From: Deinococcus aetherius
Lineage (GTDB): Bacteria; Deinococcota; Deinococci; Deinococcales; Deinococcaceae
Direction: 5' to 3'
Assembly: GCF_025997855.1 (NCBI RefSeq)
Contig: NZ_AP026562.1
Coordinates: 1-64,000, forward strand
DNA: 64,000 nt
Positions 1 to 8,385 of this stretch are shown in pieces. Both the position numbers and the translations under genes were made by a program. The notes under the pieces are model-generated. The model saw nothing but the letters and a program-made list of their open reading frames with translations. It was not told where the DNA came from and did no database searches. Every line of letters starts with the position of its first letter. Within the stretch, counting starts at the first letter, position 1.

Positions 1-240
1 GATCAGGAGCGTGTTCCTCAGCGCCGTGCGGAAGAACTCGTCCCCCACGAGCCGCGACCAGTTGGCGAGGCCGAAGGGCGCCGTGGCCCCCAGCCGCGAG
101 TCGCGGAAGCTCATCAGGAAGGAGCTGACGATGGGCCACGCCCAGAAGGCCAGGAAGATCAGCAGGTAGGGGAGGATGAAGAGGTACGGCGCGGTCGGGA
201 CTCGGCGCCGGGATCGGTGAGGAGTAGGAACAGTGGTCAT
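1..240 (-). CDS. Sugar ABC transporter permease, N-terminal part (MalF/UgpA type)
   Basis: The first 80 residues are in the window and the rest lies beyond base 1. After a short basic cytoplasmic N-terminus (MTTVPTPHRSRRR) comes a hydrophobic segment (PYLFILPYLLIFLAFWAWPI), then a periplasmic stretch with FRDSRLG and FGLANWSRLV. This is the usual start of the first permease of carbohydrate ABC importers: TM1, then the first periplasmic loop with FxGLxNY-like residues. It lies downstream of, and on the same strand as, the binding protein at 434-1708, so it should be the membrane partner of that protein. The ATG at 240 is chosen because the hydrophobic segment follows directly. Confidence 0.85.
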   Translation of the reverse strand, partial: MTTVPTPHRSRRRVPTAPYLFILPYLLIFLAFWAWPIVSSFLMSFRDSRLGATAPFGLANWSRLVGDEFFRTALRNTLLI

Positions 241-360
241 GGGTCCACCTCGGGGCGGCGGGGCGGGGTGAACGGGCCCGCGTGGACCCCGCTCACCCCG
301 CCCCGGGTCATCTTTCTTCCAGAGAGCGTCGAACCGAAGAAGAGTGGTCGGCCTGGGCGA

Positions 361-398
361 AGCGAAGGGTCCCCCCAGGGGAGAGGGGGGACTTCGCT
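361..398. repeat. GC-rich hairpin between binding protein and permease
   Basis: AGCGAAG (361-367) pairs with CTTCGCT (392-398), and CCCCCC (371-376) pairs with GGGGGG (385-390). It sits just after the stop of the binding-protein gene and before the permease. Hairpins in this position often lower expression of the permease relative to the binding protein. A C/G-block hairpin of similar composition is at 7853-7888, so this may also be a dispersed intergenic repeat. Confidence 0.45.
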
Positions 399-433
399 CC
401 GCTCAACATGACACCGTTCTGGTGCAGGACGCT

Positions 434-1708
434 CTAGCGCGCCACCGGGAGGCCCGTCGCGCTGCTGATCTTGCGCGCGGCGTCATTCAGGGCGTCCTGG
501 GCCGTCTTGTAGCGGCCCTTGAGGAAGTCGGACTGCACGACGATCATGACCTGCCGGGCGTCCTGGAAGTACTGGGTGCCGCGCGCCTGGGGCACGTCGC
601 CGAGGGTGCCCAGGACCGTCTGCCAGATGCGCTGGTTGCCCCAGTAGGCCTGAGGCTGGGCGACGTAGGGGTCGCGGGTGGCCGCGAGCAGGCTGGGCAC
701 CAGGCCCTGCGACTTCAGCATGGTGACCTGCCCCTCCGGCGTGCCGAGGGCGTGCTGGATAAAGGCGAAGGCGGCGGCCTTGTTCTTGCTGCTGCTAGGG
801 ATGGCGAGGGCGCTGCCGCCGAGGTTGGCCGCGCGCACTCCACCGGCCCGGCTGGCGGGCATGGGGTACACGCCCCACTTGCCCTTCTGGTCGGGGGCGT
901 TCGTGCGGACGGTGCCCTCGTACCACGCTCCGAAGAGGGCCCCGGCGGTCTTTCCGGCCTTGATGTTGGTGATCTGCCCGCCCCAGTCCCCGGTGGCGAG
1001 GACCCCCGCGTCGTTCATCCGCTTGATCGTGCCCAGCGCCGTGACACAGCCCGGCCGTGCGACCGTCACCTGTTTGGCGTCGTTGTCGAAGTAGAAGCAG
1101 CCGTTCTGGTTGGCGAGCATCCGGAACCACTCGTCGTCCTGCCCGTTCGAGATCGTCGCCATCTTGACGCCGTTCCCGAACTTGGCGTTCACCTTCTTGC
1201 CCGCCGCGATGAAGTCGTCCCAGGTGTTGATCGTGTTCGGGTTGACGCCCGCCTGCTGGTACAGGTCGCGGCGGTAGAACATCACGACGGGGCCCGAGTC
1301 CCAGGGCATCGCGTAGCGTTTGCCGTTCGCGGTGAGTTCGGTCCACTTGAAGGCCGGGAAGTTGCGGACGAGCTTGTCCGCACCCAGCGTGTTCAGGTCG
1401 GTGAAGCAGTCGGGGAAGCGGGCCCAGAAGACCTCGGCCTCGTTGTTCTCGATGGAGTACACGTCGGGGAGGTCCGCGCCGCCCGCCGCGCAGCCCGCCA
1501 GCCCCCGGTCGTACGTGTTCTGGTTGCCCAGGTCCACGACGTTGACCTTCACGTTGGGGTACTTCTTGTTGAAGCTCGGCACCGTGCTTTGCAGCGCCTT
1601 GGCCGCCACGTCCCACGACCAGACGGTCACGGTGCCCGAGAGGTTATTTCCCTGCGCGGCGGCGGCAGAAGCGAGAACGAGGGCGGAGAGCAGGGTCAGT
1701 TTACGCAT
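434..1708 (-). CDS. Extracellular sugar-binding protein of an ABC transporter
   Basis: A 424-residue solute-binding protein of the SBP_bac_1 (maltose-type) family. Residues 1-19 form a Sec signal peptide ending ASAAAAQ. The mature protein begins with a beta strand (VTVWSWD) and continues with KYPNVKVNVVDLG and GGADLPDVYSIENNE, as expected for a ligand-binding lobe that captures a sugar outside the membrane for the permease at 1-240. An ATG further upstream would add about 100 residues before the signal peptide; the chosen ATG has a strong AGGAGG 7 bases upstream. Regulation is probably by a LacI-family repressor acting at the palindrome at 1819-1832. The sugar cannot be named from sequence alone. 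Confidence 0.88.
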   Translation of the reverse strand: MRKLTLLSALVLASAAAAQGNNLSGTVTVWSWDVAAKALQSTVPSFNKKYPNVKVNVVDLGNQNTYDRGLAGCAAGGADLPDVYSIENNEAEVFWARFPDCFTDLNTLGADKLVRNFPAFKWTELTANGKRYAMPWDSGPVVMFYRRDLYQQAGVNPNTINTWDDFIAAGKKVNAKFGNGVKMATISNGQDDEWFRMLANQNGCFYFDNDAKQVTVARPGCVTALGTIKRMNDAGVLATGDWGGQITNIKAGKTAGALFGAWYEGTVRTNAPDQKGKWGVYPMPASRAGGVRAANLGGSALAIPSSSKNKAAAFAFIQHALGTPEGQVTMLKSQGLVPSLLAATRDPYVAQPQAYWGNQRIWQTVLGTLGDVPQARGTQYFQDARQVMIVVQSDFLKGRYKTAQDALNDAARKISSATGLPVAR

Positions 1709-1816
1709 GGGGCCTCCTGAAGGGGAAAAAGGGTGATGGGTGGTGTTGGACGGCGCGGAGCTTGCTGCCAGCGGAGCGCGCGTCGGGGTCCTCATAAGGG
1801 TGTCGTTCGCGGCGTT

Positions 1817-1832
1817 ATTGTAACCGGTCACA
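1817..1832 (-). promoter_or_regulatory. -10 element overlapped by a LacI-type palindromic operator
   Basis: On the minus strand TACAAT (1822-1817) overlaps TGTGACCGGTTACA (1832-1819), a 14-base palindrome with one mismatched pair and a central CCGG. TGTAACCGGTTACA-like sequences are typical operators of LacI-family sugar repressors. The site lies about 110 bases upstream of the binding-protein ATG. No repressor gene lies in the window. Confidence 0.6.
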
Positions 1833-2032
1833 GCTCCACCGGCACACCGCACCTGGAAGACGTTCCCGGGGAGGACGAGGCCCCTCGCAAGAATGACGCC
1901 TCGACACGCCCTCCTTTCCCGAAGACCGGGAATCTGAACGTTCAACTGAGGTGCGACGAGCCTACCGTGGGGGGTAAGAAAAGTCAAAAGCCGCCCTTCC
2001 CGGGGGCTCACCCGGCTCCGCTGCGCCCGGCC

Positions 2033-3532
2033 TCAGGGGCGCGGCAGGTCGGCGCTGGCCCGGCGGGGGGCCGGGAACTCGGCGGCCCGGGGAAAGACCC
2101 TCCAGCGGGCGCGTTTGGCCGCCTTGACCTCGTACATACGGCGATCACTCAGCCGGAGGAGTTCGGCGGCGTCCCGCGCGTCGGCCGGGCAGCAGGCGAG
2201 GCCCGCGCTCGCGTCGATCCCCGGGAAGCCCGCCGCCCGGGTGAGCCGGACCGCCACCCCGACCCGGTCCAGGATTACGCCCGCCTCGGCGGGGCCGACT
2301 CCCGGCAGCACGACCACGTACTCGTCGCCGCTGAGGCGGTACACCCGGTCCTCGCGCCGGAAGCTGCCCCGCAGGGCCCGGGCGAACTCGCGCAGCAGCG
2401 CGTCTCCCCGGGCGTGCCCCCGGGTGTCGTTCACCCGCTTGAGGCCGTCGAGGTCGATGGAGAGCACCCCGACCTCCTCGCCGGGGTGCAAAGCCCGGCC
2501 CAGTTCCGCGCCCCCCAGTTCTGCGCCGAGTTCGAGTTCGAGGGCCCGGCGGTTGCCGAGTTCCGTCAGCGGGTCGGTGCGGGTCGCCTCCTCCAGGCCG
2601 CGCAAGTGGCGCCACCGCCCGAACCCGGCGGAGAGCGTGCGGGACGCCGCCGCCAGCAGCTCGCGCTCGAAGGGCAACCACCGCTCGAAGGAGCCCAGTC
2701 GGTAGGCCGCCAGCACCAGCTCCTGTTCGGAGTGCCCCGGCGCCAGGGGCAGCAGCGCCGCGCCCCGCACCCCGCGCAGCCGCGCGTCCCCCGGCAGGGT
2801 CTCGGGGGTCAGAAAGACTCCCTGCCCGGTGCCGAGCCCGTACTCCTCGTAATGGCTCGCGGAAATGCCCCGGAGCTGATGCTCGCGCGCTCCGGGCGGC
2901 AGATTGCCGTGCAGGGCGAGCGGGAGGAAGCGGTCGCCCTCCCGCTGCCACAGGACCAGCCAGCCGTCCCGCAAGACGCGCCCGAGGGCAGCCAGCGCCG
3001 AGCGCGCGACCTCGCCGGGCTCCGCGCCCGTCTCCAGCACCCGCGAGAGTTCGAGCAGCGCCTCGGCCTGCTCGCGCGCCTGCCGCGCCGCGTGCTCGGC
3101 GCGCACGAGGTCGGTCACGTCGTACCCCACCCCCAGCGACCCGATCTGCTCGCTCTGGGCGTCACGCAGCGGGGCGTAGCTCGCCTTGAACACCCGCTCG
3201 CCCACCGTGACGGTCGCCTCGAACGTCTCCCCGCCGAGCGCCCGCCGCACGTTGGCGACGACCTCGGGCGCGTCCGCATACACCTCCGCGACGTGCCGCC
3301 CCACCGCCGCGCCCGGGTCGTGCCCCAGCACCGCCAGTCCCTGGCCCTCCGAGAGGGTGAAGACGCCCTCCGGGTCGGTCGTCCACAGCACGATGGGGGC
3401 CGCCGCCAGGGCGAAGCGCAGCCGCTCCTCGCTCGCGCGGGCCAGGCTTCCCGCCCGCTCGGGGTCGGTGCTCTCGGAATCAGGCCGCCGTACGGCTCGA
3501 AGGTGCTGCCACGCCGGGTCGCCGAGAGTCAT
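2033..3532 (-). CDS. PAS-GAF-GGDEF diguanylate cyclase
   Basis: A 499-residue cytoplasmic signalling protein. Residues about 40-145 are a PAS sensor (LRFALAAAPIVLWTTD...), about 150-310 a GAF-like segment, and about 320-475 a GGDEF domain with DPLTELGNRRALE at its start, IDLDGLKRVNDTRGHARGD and the signature SGDEY. SGDEY differs from GGDEF at the first and last positions; Ser in the first position is found in active enzymes, so synthesis of cyclic di-GMP is likely but not certain. RRED five residues upstream fits the RxxD inhibitory product site. There are no membrane segments, so the signal sensed is probably intracellular. It stands alone, with short gaps on both sides. Confidence 0.85.
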   Translation of the reverse strand: MTLGDPAWQHLRAVRRPDSESTDPERAGSLARASEERLRFALAAAPIVLWTTDPEGVFTLSEGQGLAVLGHDPGAAVGRHVAEVYADAPEVVANVRRALGGETFEATVTVGERVFKASYAPLRDAQSEQIGSLGVGYDVTDLVRAEHAARQAREQAEALLELSRVLETGAEPGEVARSALAALGRVLRDGWLVLWQREGDRFLPLALHGNLPPGAREHQLRGISASHYEEYGLGTGQGVFLTPETLPGDARLRGVRGAALLPLAPGHSEQELVLAAYRLGSFERWLPFERELLAAASRTLSAGFGRWRHLRGLEEATRTDPLTELGNRRALELELGAELGGAELGRALHPGEEVGVLSIDLDGLKRVNDTRGHARGDALLREFARALRGSFRREDRVYRLSGDEYVVVLPGVGPAEAGVILDRVGVAVRLTRAAGFPGIDASAGLACCPADARDAAELLRLSDRRMYEVKAAKRARWRVFPRAAEFPAPRRASADLPRP

Positions 3533-3683
3533 CCTGCTGCCTCCTTCCCCGGGCAGAACTTTTGGCCGCCCTGGGGAGCATGTCCTGGGGTGACATGAAC
3601 AATTCGAGTGTATCTTACCGAATCCTTATCGCATCCACATTTTTTCACATCTAGAGGTCCGTCTCCTGGCGACCGAGCGGCGC

Positions 3684-4175
3684 TCAGTCCACCCGGCACG
3701 CGTACTCCGCGCCGTTCAGCCGGAAGCGCATCCCCAGGGCCCGCCACAGGCCGAGCAGGGCGTTCATGCCGAACTCGCCGAAGGGCTCCCCGCCGAGCAC
3801 GTAACGCTCGTACGCGCGGCGGGTGACGGGGAAGGTCCGGCCCTGGTCGAGGACGGCCCTGGCTCCCTCGTTGTACGCCACCCGCCCGATCCGGTACTCC
3901 GCTCCCCGCCGCACCAGAAAGACGTCCGCCAGCGTGTCCGGCCCGCCGCCCGACCGGCACCGGACGTGCTTCACGGTCACGGGCAGGCCCGTCATGTCGT
4001 GGACCTCCTGCACGTAGGGCAGCGGCCCGCCCTGGGGCGGCACGACGGTCGATTGGGCCCCGGCCCCGCCCAGGCCGAGGATCAGGCTAAGTCCCAGCCC
4101 CCGGGCCGACCTGCGGGCCGCCGTCCACCTTGCCGTCCACCTGAAGCTGTCTGCGCACGAGTTTTCCCAGGGCAT
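3684..4175 (-). CDS. Small exported protein of unknown function
   Basis: 163 residues with an Arg-rich N-terminus (about residues 12-27) followed by a hydrophobic run LGLSLILGLGGAGAQ, which reads as a signal peptide cleaved near residue 42. The mature part has the pair VKHVRCRSGG...YACRVD, so two cysteines could form a disulfide. I do not recognise the family. The start overlaps the end of the acyl-CoA ligase gene by 89 bases, so it is probably the last gene of that operon. A start closer to the hydrophobic run is possible, but no ATG, GTG or TTG lies there. Confidence 0.55.
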   Translation of the reverse strand: MPWENSCADSFRWTARWTAARRSARGLGLSLILGLGGAGAQSTVVPPQGGPLPYVQEVHDMTGLPVTVKHVRCRSGGGPDTLADVFLVRRGAEYRIGRVAYNEGARAVLDQGRTFPVTRRAYERYVLGGEPFGEFGMNALLGLWRALGMRFRLNGAEYACRVD

Positions 4176-5661
4176 TCCTCGGCAATTCTTCCACGAAGGC
4201 GATCCGCGCGGGCCGCAACATGCGCGGCAGGAGGGGCCGGAGGTCGGCCTCGACCGTCTCCCGCGTTACCCTGGGGTGTCCGGGGTGCAGGACGAGCAGG
4301 GCGGCGAGGGCCTGCCCGTACTCCTCGCTGGGCAGGCCGACCACCGCGCACTCGCGCACGTAGCCCAATTCCGCGATGCGAGCCTCGACGGCCTCCGGCG
4401 AGACGTTTTCCCCCCCGACGATCAGGAGGTCGTCGCGCCGACCGGCCAGCGTGAGCCGCCCGGAGGGACTGAGCTGGCCGAGGTCCCCGGTCCTCGTCCC
4501 CGGGGAGGGCTCGCCCGTCACCATCCCGCCCCGCACGACCACCTCCCCGACCTCCCCGGGGGGGGCGGGCGTCCCGTCCGGTCTGCGGATGAGGACCCGC
4601 ACCCCGGGCAGGACATCCCCCACGCTGTCAGGCGCGGCGAGCAGACCCTCGGGCGTCGCCAGGGACACCAGCCCGAACTCGCTGCCGCCGTAGAGGTTGT
4701 AGAGCACCGGCCCGAAGCGCGACAGGGCCCGGGTGGCGAGGTCGGCGCCGAGCGGGGCCGAGCCGCAGACGATGGTCCTGAGCCTCCCGGCCGGTTCAGG
4801 CGAAGGCGTCTCCAGCAGCCGGTACAGCACGGTGGGCACGAGCACGAGCACCTCGATGTCCCCCTGGACGAGAGCCCGCCAGTACGCCTCCGGGGTGCCC
4901 CGCGCGAAGAGGTGCAGGGGCGCCCCCATCGCCAGGCTGAGCCCCAGGGTCATCAGCCCGTGGCCGTGGAAGAGGGGGATCGTGAGCAGCGTCGGGGCGC
5001 GGGCGCGGAGCCGCAACCTGTCCAGCAAGGCCGTGAGGGTGGGCAGCAGTTCGGCGGGGTTCACGTTCCGCCGCACCGCCTTGGGCGGCCCAGTGCTTCC
5101 CGAACTCAGGATGACGATGCTGCCCCGGCGCCGCCGCGCGGGTCGCCTCGGCACCTCCTCCCGCCGTAGCGCCCTCACCCCGGAGGTGGGCCAGAGGGGC
5201 ACCCCCGCCCCGAGGGCGCGCAGGCCGGGCACGAATTCGTCGTCCACCACGAGGAGGTCGAGGGCCTGCGCCCCGCAGACCTCCAGCGTCTGCCGGGCGG
5301 AGAAGGACGTGTTCAGGAGCACCGCCCGCAGCCCCAGCCGCCCGCAGGCGAGCAGCGTGGCGACGAAGGTGGCGTGGTTACGCCCGAGGAGGCCGACGGA
5401 GCCCCCCGGCCTCACCCGCCCGGCGAGCGCGTCCGCGATAAGGTCGGCCTGCTGGGCGAGTCCCCGGAAGGTCGTGGTCCCCTCCGGCTCGACGAGGGCC
5501 GGGGCGTCCGGAAAGCGCGCGGCGGACCACGCGGCGACGCTGTACAGGGACACCCCGTGCCGGACGGTGAGGGCGAGCCACAGCCACGCGGCGCGTCCGG
5601 GGTTGGGGTGCAGCAGCCCGGTTCGCCCGGCGGCCCGGAGGGCATCTAGAAACACGTTCAC
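4087..5661 (-). CDS. AMP-dependent acyl-CoA synthetase/ligase
   Basis: 524 residues of the ANL (adenylate-forming) superfamily. The P-loop-like motif reads ILSSGSTGPPKAVRRN (near residue 180), the adenine-binding motif YNLYGGSEFG follows, then the hinge/core motif RTGDLGQLSPSGRLTLAGRRDDLLI and the GGENVSPEAVEARI motif. The C-terminal catalytic lysine is in RNALGKLVRRQL. It should activate a carboxylic (probably fatty) acid to acyl-AMP and then the CoA thioester. The start ATG overlaps the SDR stop by four bases (ATGA), so the two are translationally coupled. The substrate cannot be read from sequence. Confidence 0.88.
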   Translation of the reverse strand: MNVFLDALRAAGRTGLLHPNPGRAAWLWLALTVRHGVSLYSVAAWSAARFPDAPALVEPEGTTTFRGLAQQADLIADALAGRVRPGGSVGLLGRNHATFVATLLACGRLGLRAVLLNTSFSARQTLEVCGAQALDLLVVDDEFVPGLRALGAGVPLWPTSGVRALRREEVPRRPARRRRGSIVILSSGSTGPPKAVRRNVNPAELLPTLTALLDRLRLRARAPTLLTIPLFHGHGLMTLGLSLAMGAPLHLFARGTPEAYWRALVQGDIEVLVLVPTVLYRLLETPSPEPAGRLRTIVCGSAPLGADLATRALSRFGPVLYNLYGGSEFGLVSLATPEGLLAAPDSVGDVLPGVRVLIRRPDGTPAPPGEVGEVVVRGGMVTGEPSPGTRTGDLGQLSPSGRLTLAGRRDDLLIVGGENVSPEAVEARIAELGYVRECAVVGLPSEEYGQALAALLVLHPGHPRVTRETVEADLRPLLPRMLRPARIAFVEELPRNALGKLVRRQLQVDGKVDGGPQVGPGAGT

Positions 5662-6518
5662 GCCGAGTGGCCCCTCTCGCGCCGCCGCTCGCGGTCCTCA
5701 AGCCCGCCGAGAACGCGGTCGATCAGGTCTGGCAGGAGCAGCGCCGCGAGTTCCTGGCCCGCCAGCCACCACGGCGCCACCCGGTCGCGGGGCCGCACGA
5801 CCGCGCCCGCGATGACCTCGGCGGCCTCCCGGGGCGTGAGGGCGGGGGCGCGGCGGTAGAGCCCGCCTGCCGCGCTCATGCGGGTCCGCACGAGGGGCAT
5901 ATACACGCTGCTCACCCGGACGCCTCGCCCCCGCACCTCCGCCGCCACGGAGCGCAGCCACAGGTCGAAGCCCGCCTTGCTCCCCTGGTAGGAGGCCCAG
6001 CGCGGCGCGGCGGGGGCCTTCGCCGAGACGGTGGAGACGTTGACGATCTGGCCCCCGCCCTGCCCGACCATGCACGGCAGCAGCGCGAGGACCAGCGCCG
6101 CCGGGCCCGTGAGGTTGACGGCCAGCGACCGCTCCAGGTCCCGGCGTTCGAGCGATTGCAGGGCCGGGCGCCGGATCGACTTCCCCGCGTTGCTGACCAC
6201 CACGTCGATGCGGGGGTGGAGGCGCTCCACCTCCTCGATCAGCGGGGCCACGTCCCCGGGGCGGGACAGGTCGAGCGGGTAGACGTGCGCGCGGCCCCCC
6301 GCCGCCCGGATGCCCTCCGCCACCGCCCGCAACTTCTCCTCGGTGCGGGCGAGCAGCAGCACCTCCGCCCCCGCCTCCGCGAACAGGCGCGCGGTCGCCT
6401 CCCCGATGCCGAAGGAGGCCCCGGTGATCAGCACCGTCTTCCCCTCCACGGCCCGCCGCAGCGTCCCCACGTCCCGGCAGCTCGGCGGCGAGAGCAGGAG
6501 GCGGGCGAGACCGGGCAT
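5658..6518 (-). CDS. SDR-family NAD(P)-dependent oxidoreductase
   Basis: 286 residues of the classical short-chain dehydrogenase type. The cofactor motif TGASFGIG is near residue 30, followed by VVSNAGKS (NNAG equivalent) and the catalytic S...YxxxK as VSTVSAK...SYQGSKAGFD. The C-terminus has a hydrophobic segment with Leu and Pro (WWLAGQELAALLLPDLIDRVL). It is coupled by a 4-base overlap to the acyl-CoA ligase, so both likely act on one lipid or acyl substrate. The ATG at 6518 is preferred over a GTG at 6560 because AGGGGA lies five bases before it and the Rossmann strand follows at normal distance. Confidence 0.86.
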   Translation of the reverse strand: MPGLARLLLSPPSCRDVGTLRRAVEGKTVLITGASFGIGEATARLFAEAGAEVLLLARTEEKLRAVAEGIRAAGGRAHVYPLDLSRPGDVAPLIEEVERLHPRIDVVVSNAGKSIRRPALQSLERRDLERSLAVNLTGPAALVLALLPCMVGQGGGQIVNVSTVSAKAPAAPRWASYQGSKAGFDLWLRSVAAEVRGRGVRVSSVYMPLVRTRMSAAGGLYRRAPALTPREAAEVIAGAVVRPRDRVAPWWLAGQELAALLLPDLIDRVLGGLEDRERRRERGHSA

Positions 6519-6561
6519 CTTCCCCTGTCTACCACAGGCGCGGCGTCCGGCCCGCCGCACT

Positions 6562-7719
6562 TCAGGCGGAGCGCAGGGCCTCCGGGATGGGCTGGCGGCC
6601 CACGGCCCAGGCCACCGGCAGGGCGGCGAGCAGGCCGATGAGCGCGCCCACGAGGAGCACCGCCAGCAGCACGCCCGGAGTCATCACGGCGGCCCGCACC
6701 CCCAGGCCCCGCTCGGTCAGCACGCCGAGGCCACCCGCCAGCAGCCCTCCCGCGAGCGAGCCCGCGACCCCCCCGGCGCCCGCCAGCAGCACGCCGTCGA
6801 ACACGATCAGTCCCGCCGCCCCGAGGGGCCGCAGTCCCAGAGCCCGCAGTCCCGCGAGTTCGGCGCGGCGCTCGTGGCCCGTCATCGTGAGGGTGGTCAG
6901 GACGCTCAGGAACCCCACGAGCAGGGCCACCCCGGCGAGGACCCGTTGCAGCACCTCCGCGCTGCCCAGCAGCCGCGCCAGAACCTCGCGGAACCCCTGC
7001 TGGGTCTGGACCTCGGCGTCCACGCGCTCCAGCAGGACCCGTTCCACCCGGGGCACGTCCTCCTCCTTGCCGACCTCCACGGCGACGAGGGAGATCAGCC
7101 CCGGAACCCGCAGCGCCCGCTGAAGGGTTCGCAGCGGGGCCACCACGAAGGCGTCGGTCAGCGTGCCGGTGGGGGCGAGAATCCCGACGACCCGCGCCCG
7201 CGTTCCCCCCGCGAGGGGCACCCGGTCCCCCACCCCGGCGGCGAGGTGCCGCGCGGCCCGGTCACCGAGCACGGCCACCTCCGCGCCCTCGTCACGCGCT
7301 TCCAGACCCCGGCCCCGCGCCACGCGGGCGTAGGGGTAGACCCGGCCGAATCCGGCGGCGGCGGGGATGCCGTACAGGGTGAGGTGGAGTCCGGCCCGGT
7401 CCTGCCCCGCCAGGAGGACGGGGGTGACGTGTTTGAGCCCCAGCGGGACGCGCTGCGCCTCGACCTGGGCCAGCACCTCTCCCGACAGGTTGGGCGGCGG
7501 TGCGAGGGCCTGAAGCGGCCCCGAGCGCGAGACCTGGAGCTGGGGCCGGATGCTGCCGACCTGCGCGTCCACCGCCCGCCGCAACCCTGCCCCCAGCGAG
7601 AGGAAGACCGTCAGGCCCGTCACGGCGACCGCCACGCTGAGCGCCGTGAGAAGTGACCGCCCGCGCCGTAGGAGCAGCCCCCGCAGGGACAGGTTCAGGA
7701 GGGGAACCGCGCGCCGCAC
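6562..7719 (-). CDS. FtsX/MacB-like ABC transporter permease
   Basis: 385 residues. A first membrane helix (LLTALSVAVAVTGLTVFLSLGAGL) is followed by an extracytoplasmic MacB-like domain (about 45-235), then three C-terminal membrane segments (about 250-380), the FtsX domain. The family moves lipoproteins, antimicrobials or lipids, or transmits signals across the membrane, always with an ATPase; no ATPase gene lies nearby, so the partner must be encoded elsewhere. The GTG start has TATCCT seven bases upstream, which fits a leaderless transcript. It heads the SDR/ligase operon (43-base gap to the SDR). Confidence 0.82.
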   Translation of the reverse strand: MRRAVPLLNLSLRGLLLRRGRSLLTALSVAVAVTGLTVFLSLGAGLRRAVDAQVGSIRPQLQVSRSGPLQALAPPPNLSGEVLAQVEAQRVPLGLKHVTPVLLAGQDRAGLHLTLYGIPAAAGFGRVYPYARVARGRGLEARDEGAEVAVLGDRAARHLAAGVGDRVPLAGGTRARVVGILAPTGTLTDAFVVAPLRTLQRALRVPGLISLVAVEVGKEEDVPRVERVLLERVDAEVQTQQGFREVLARLLGSAEVLQRVLAGVALLVGFLSVLTTLTMTGHERRAELAGLRALGLRPLGAAGLIVFDGVLLAGAGGVAGSLAGGLLAGGLGVLTERGLGVRAAVMTPGVLLAVLLVGALIGLLAALPVAWAVGRQPIPEALRSA

Positions 7720-7852
7720 GCCCGGCAGGATAGAGGGTTTCCCAACCCGTCAGAACAGCCCCCCAGCAGTGGGGTCACCGCCCAGAGGGTGTTTAAGGAG
7801 CCTCCTGATGGGGAGTGGGGTGCGTTGGGGTGGCGCTGGCGTTCTGGCGTTT

Positions 7853-7888
7853 CCCCCCTCCCAACCTCTCCCACAAGGGGGGAGGGGT
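7853..7888. repeat. Intergenic C/G-block hairpin
   Basis: CCCCTCCC (7855-7862) can pair with GGGAGGGG (7880-7887) across an AACCTCTCCCACAAG-type loop. There is a run of A after it on the plus strand but no T-run on either downstream side, so it does not look like an intrinsic terminator. It resembles the element at 361-398 in composition and may be a dispersed repeat. Confidence 0.35.
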
Positions 7889-7945
7889 AAAAAACTCGTC
7901 CTGTTCGTGGCCGTGGGGTAGATGCGCGACTTCTCGACCAGCCCC

Positions 7946-8224
7946 TCACGAGGGCAGCGGGATCACCGGGCGCGAGAAGCGGGAGGCCGCCTTCTTCCAG
8001 CCGTCGCGCAGGCGCCGCCGCAGGTGTGGCCCCTCCTCCTCCCACAGGAGTACCACGACGACGGCGTTGGAGCCGGGGCACGGCCATGCTGTGCCCCGGC
8101 TGTCCATCGCCAGGGCGACCTGCACCGCCGCCAGGTTGAACAGGAAGATGCCCACACGTCACGCCTCGTTCAGGCGGAGCGCCGGGGCCAACACGGACCC
8201 GGTTTCCAGCCGGGGGGTGCCCAT
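7946..8224 (-). pseudogene. Small ORF split by one in-frame TGA
   Basis: Reading from ATG at 8224 gives MGTPRLETGSVLAPALRLNEA, then TGA (8161-8159), then in the same frame RVGIFLFNLAAVQVALAMDS and on to a stop at 7946. Both halves have strong G/C at codon third positions, typical of real genes here, which argues for one former gene of about 92 codons with a nonsense change. The second half alone could start at GTG 8155 and encode 69 residues with a hydrophobic N-terminus. The family is unknown and no clear ribosome site precedes the ATG. Confidence 0.35.
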
Positions 8225-8385
8225 GACGCGCCGCCGCAGCCGTGGAGTCTCACGTCGCCAGCAGAGGGCCCCGGTGGTCGGGGGCCCGGCCGACCTTGGT
8301 AGGCTGGAAGCCTGATGGCCCCCTGGCACCCCTCCGACAGCCCGCACGCCCCTGCCCCACCCCACCGCTCCACCGGGAACGCCCG

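Noticed and set aside
344..1720. Long plus-strand ORF of 458 codons
   Set aside because: It is antisense to the sugar-binding protein gene, lacks any domain, and its composition (Val, Arg, Gly-rich) is that of a shadow frame in GC-rich DNA. The same holds for many other long antisense frames in the window.
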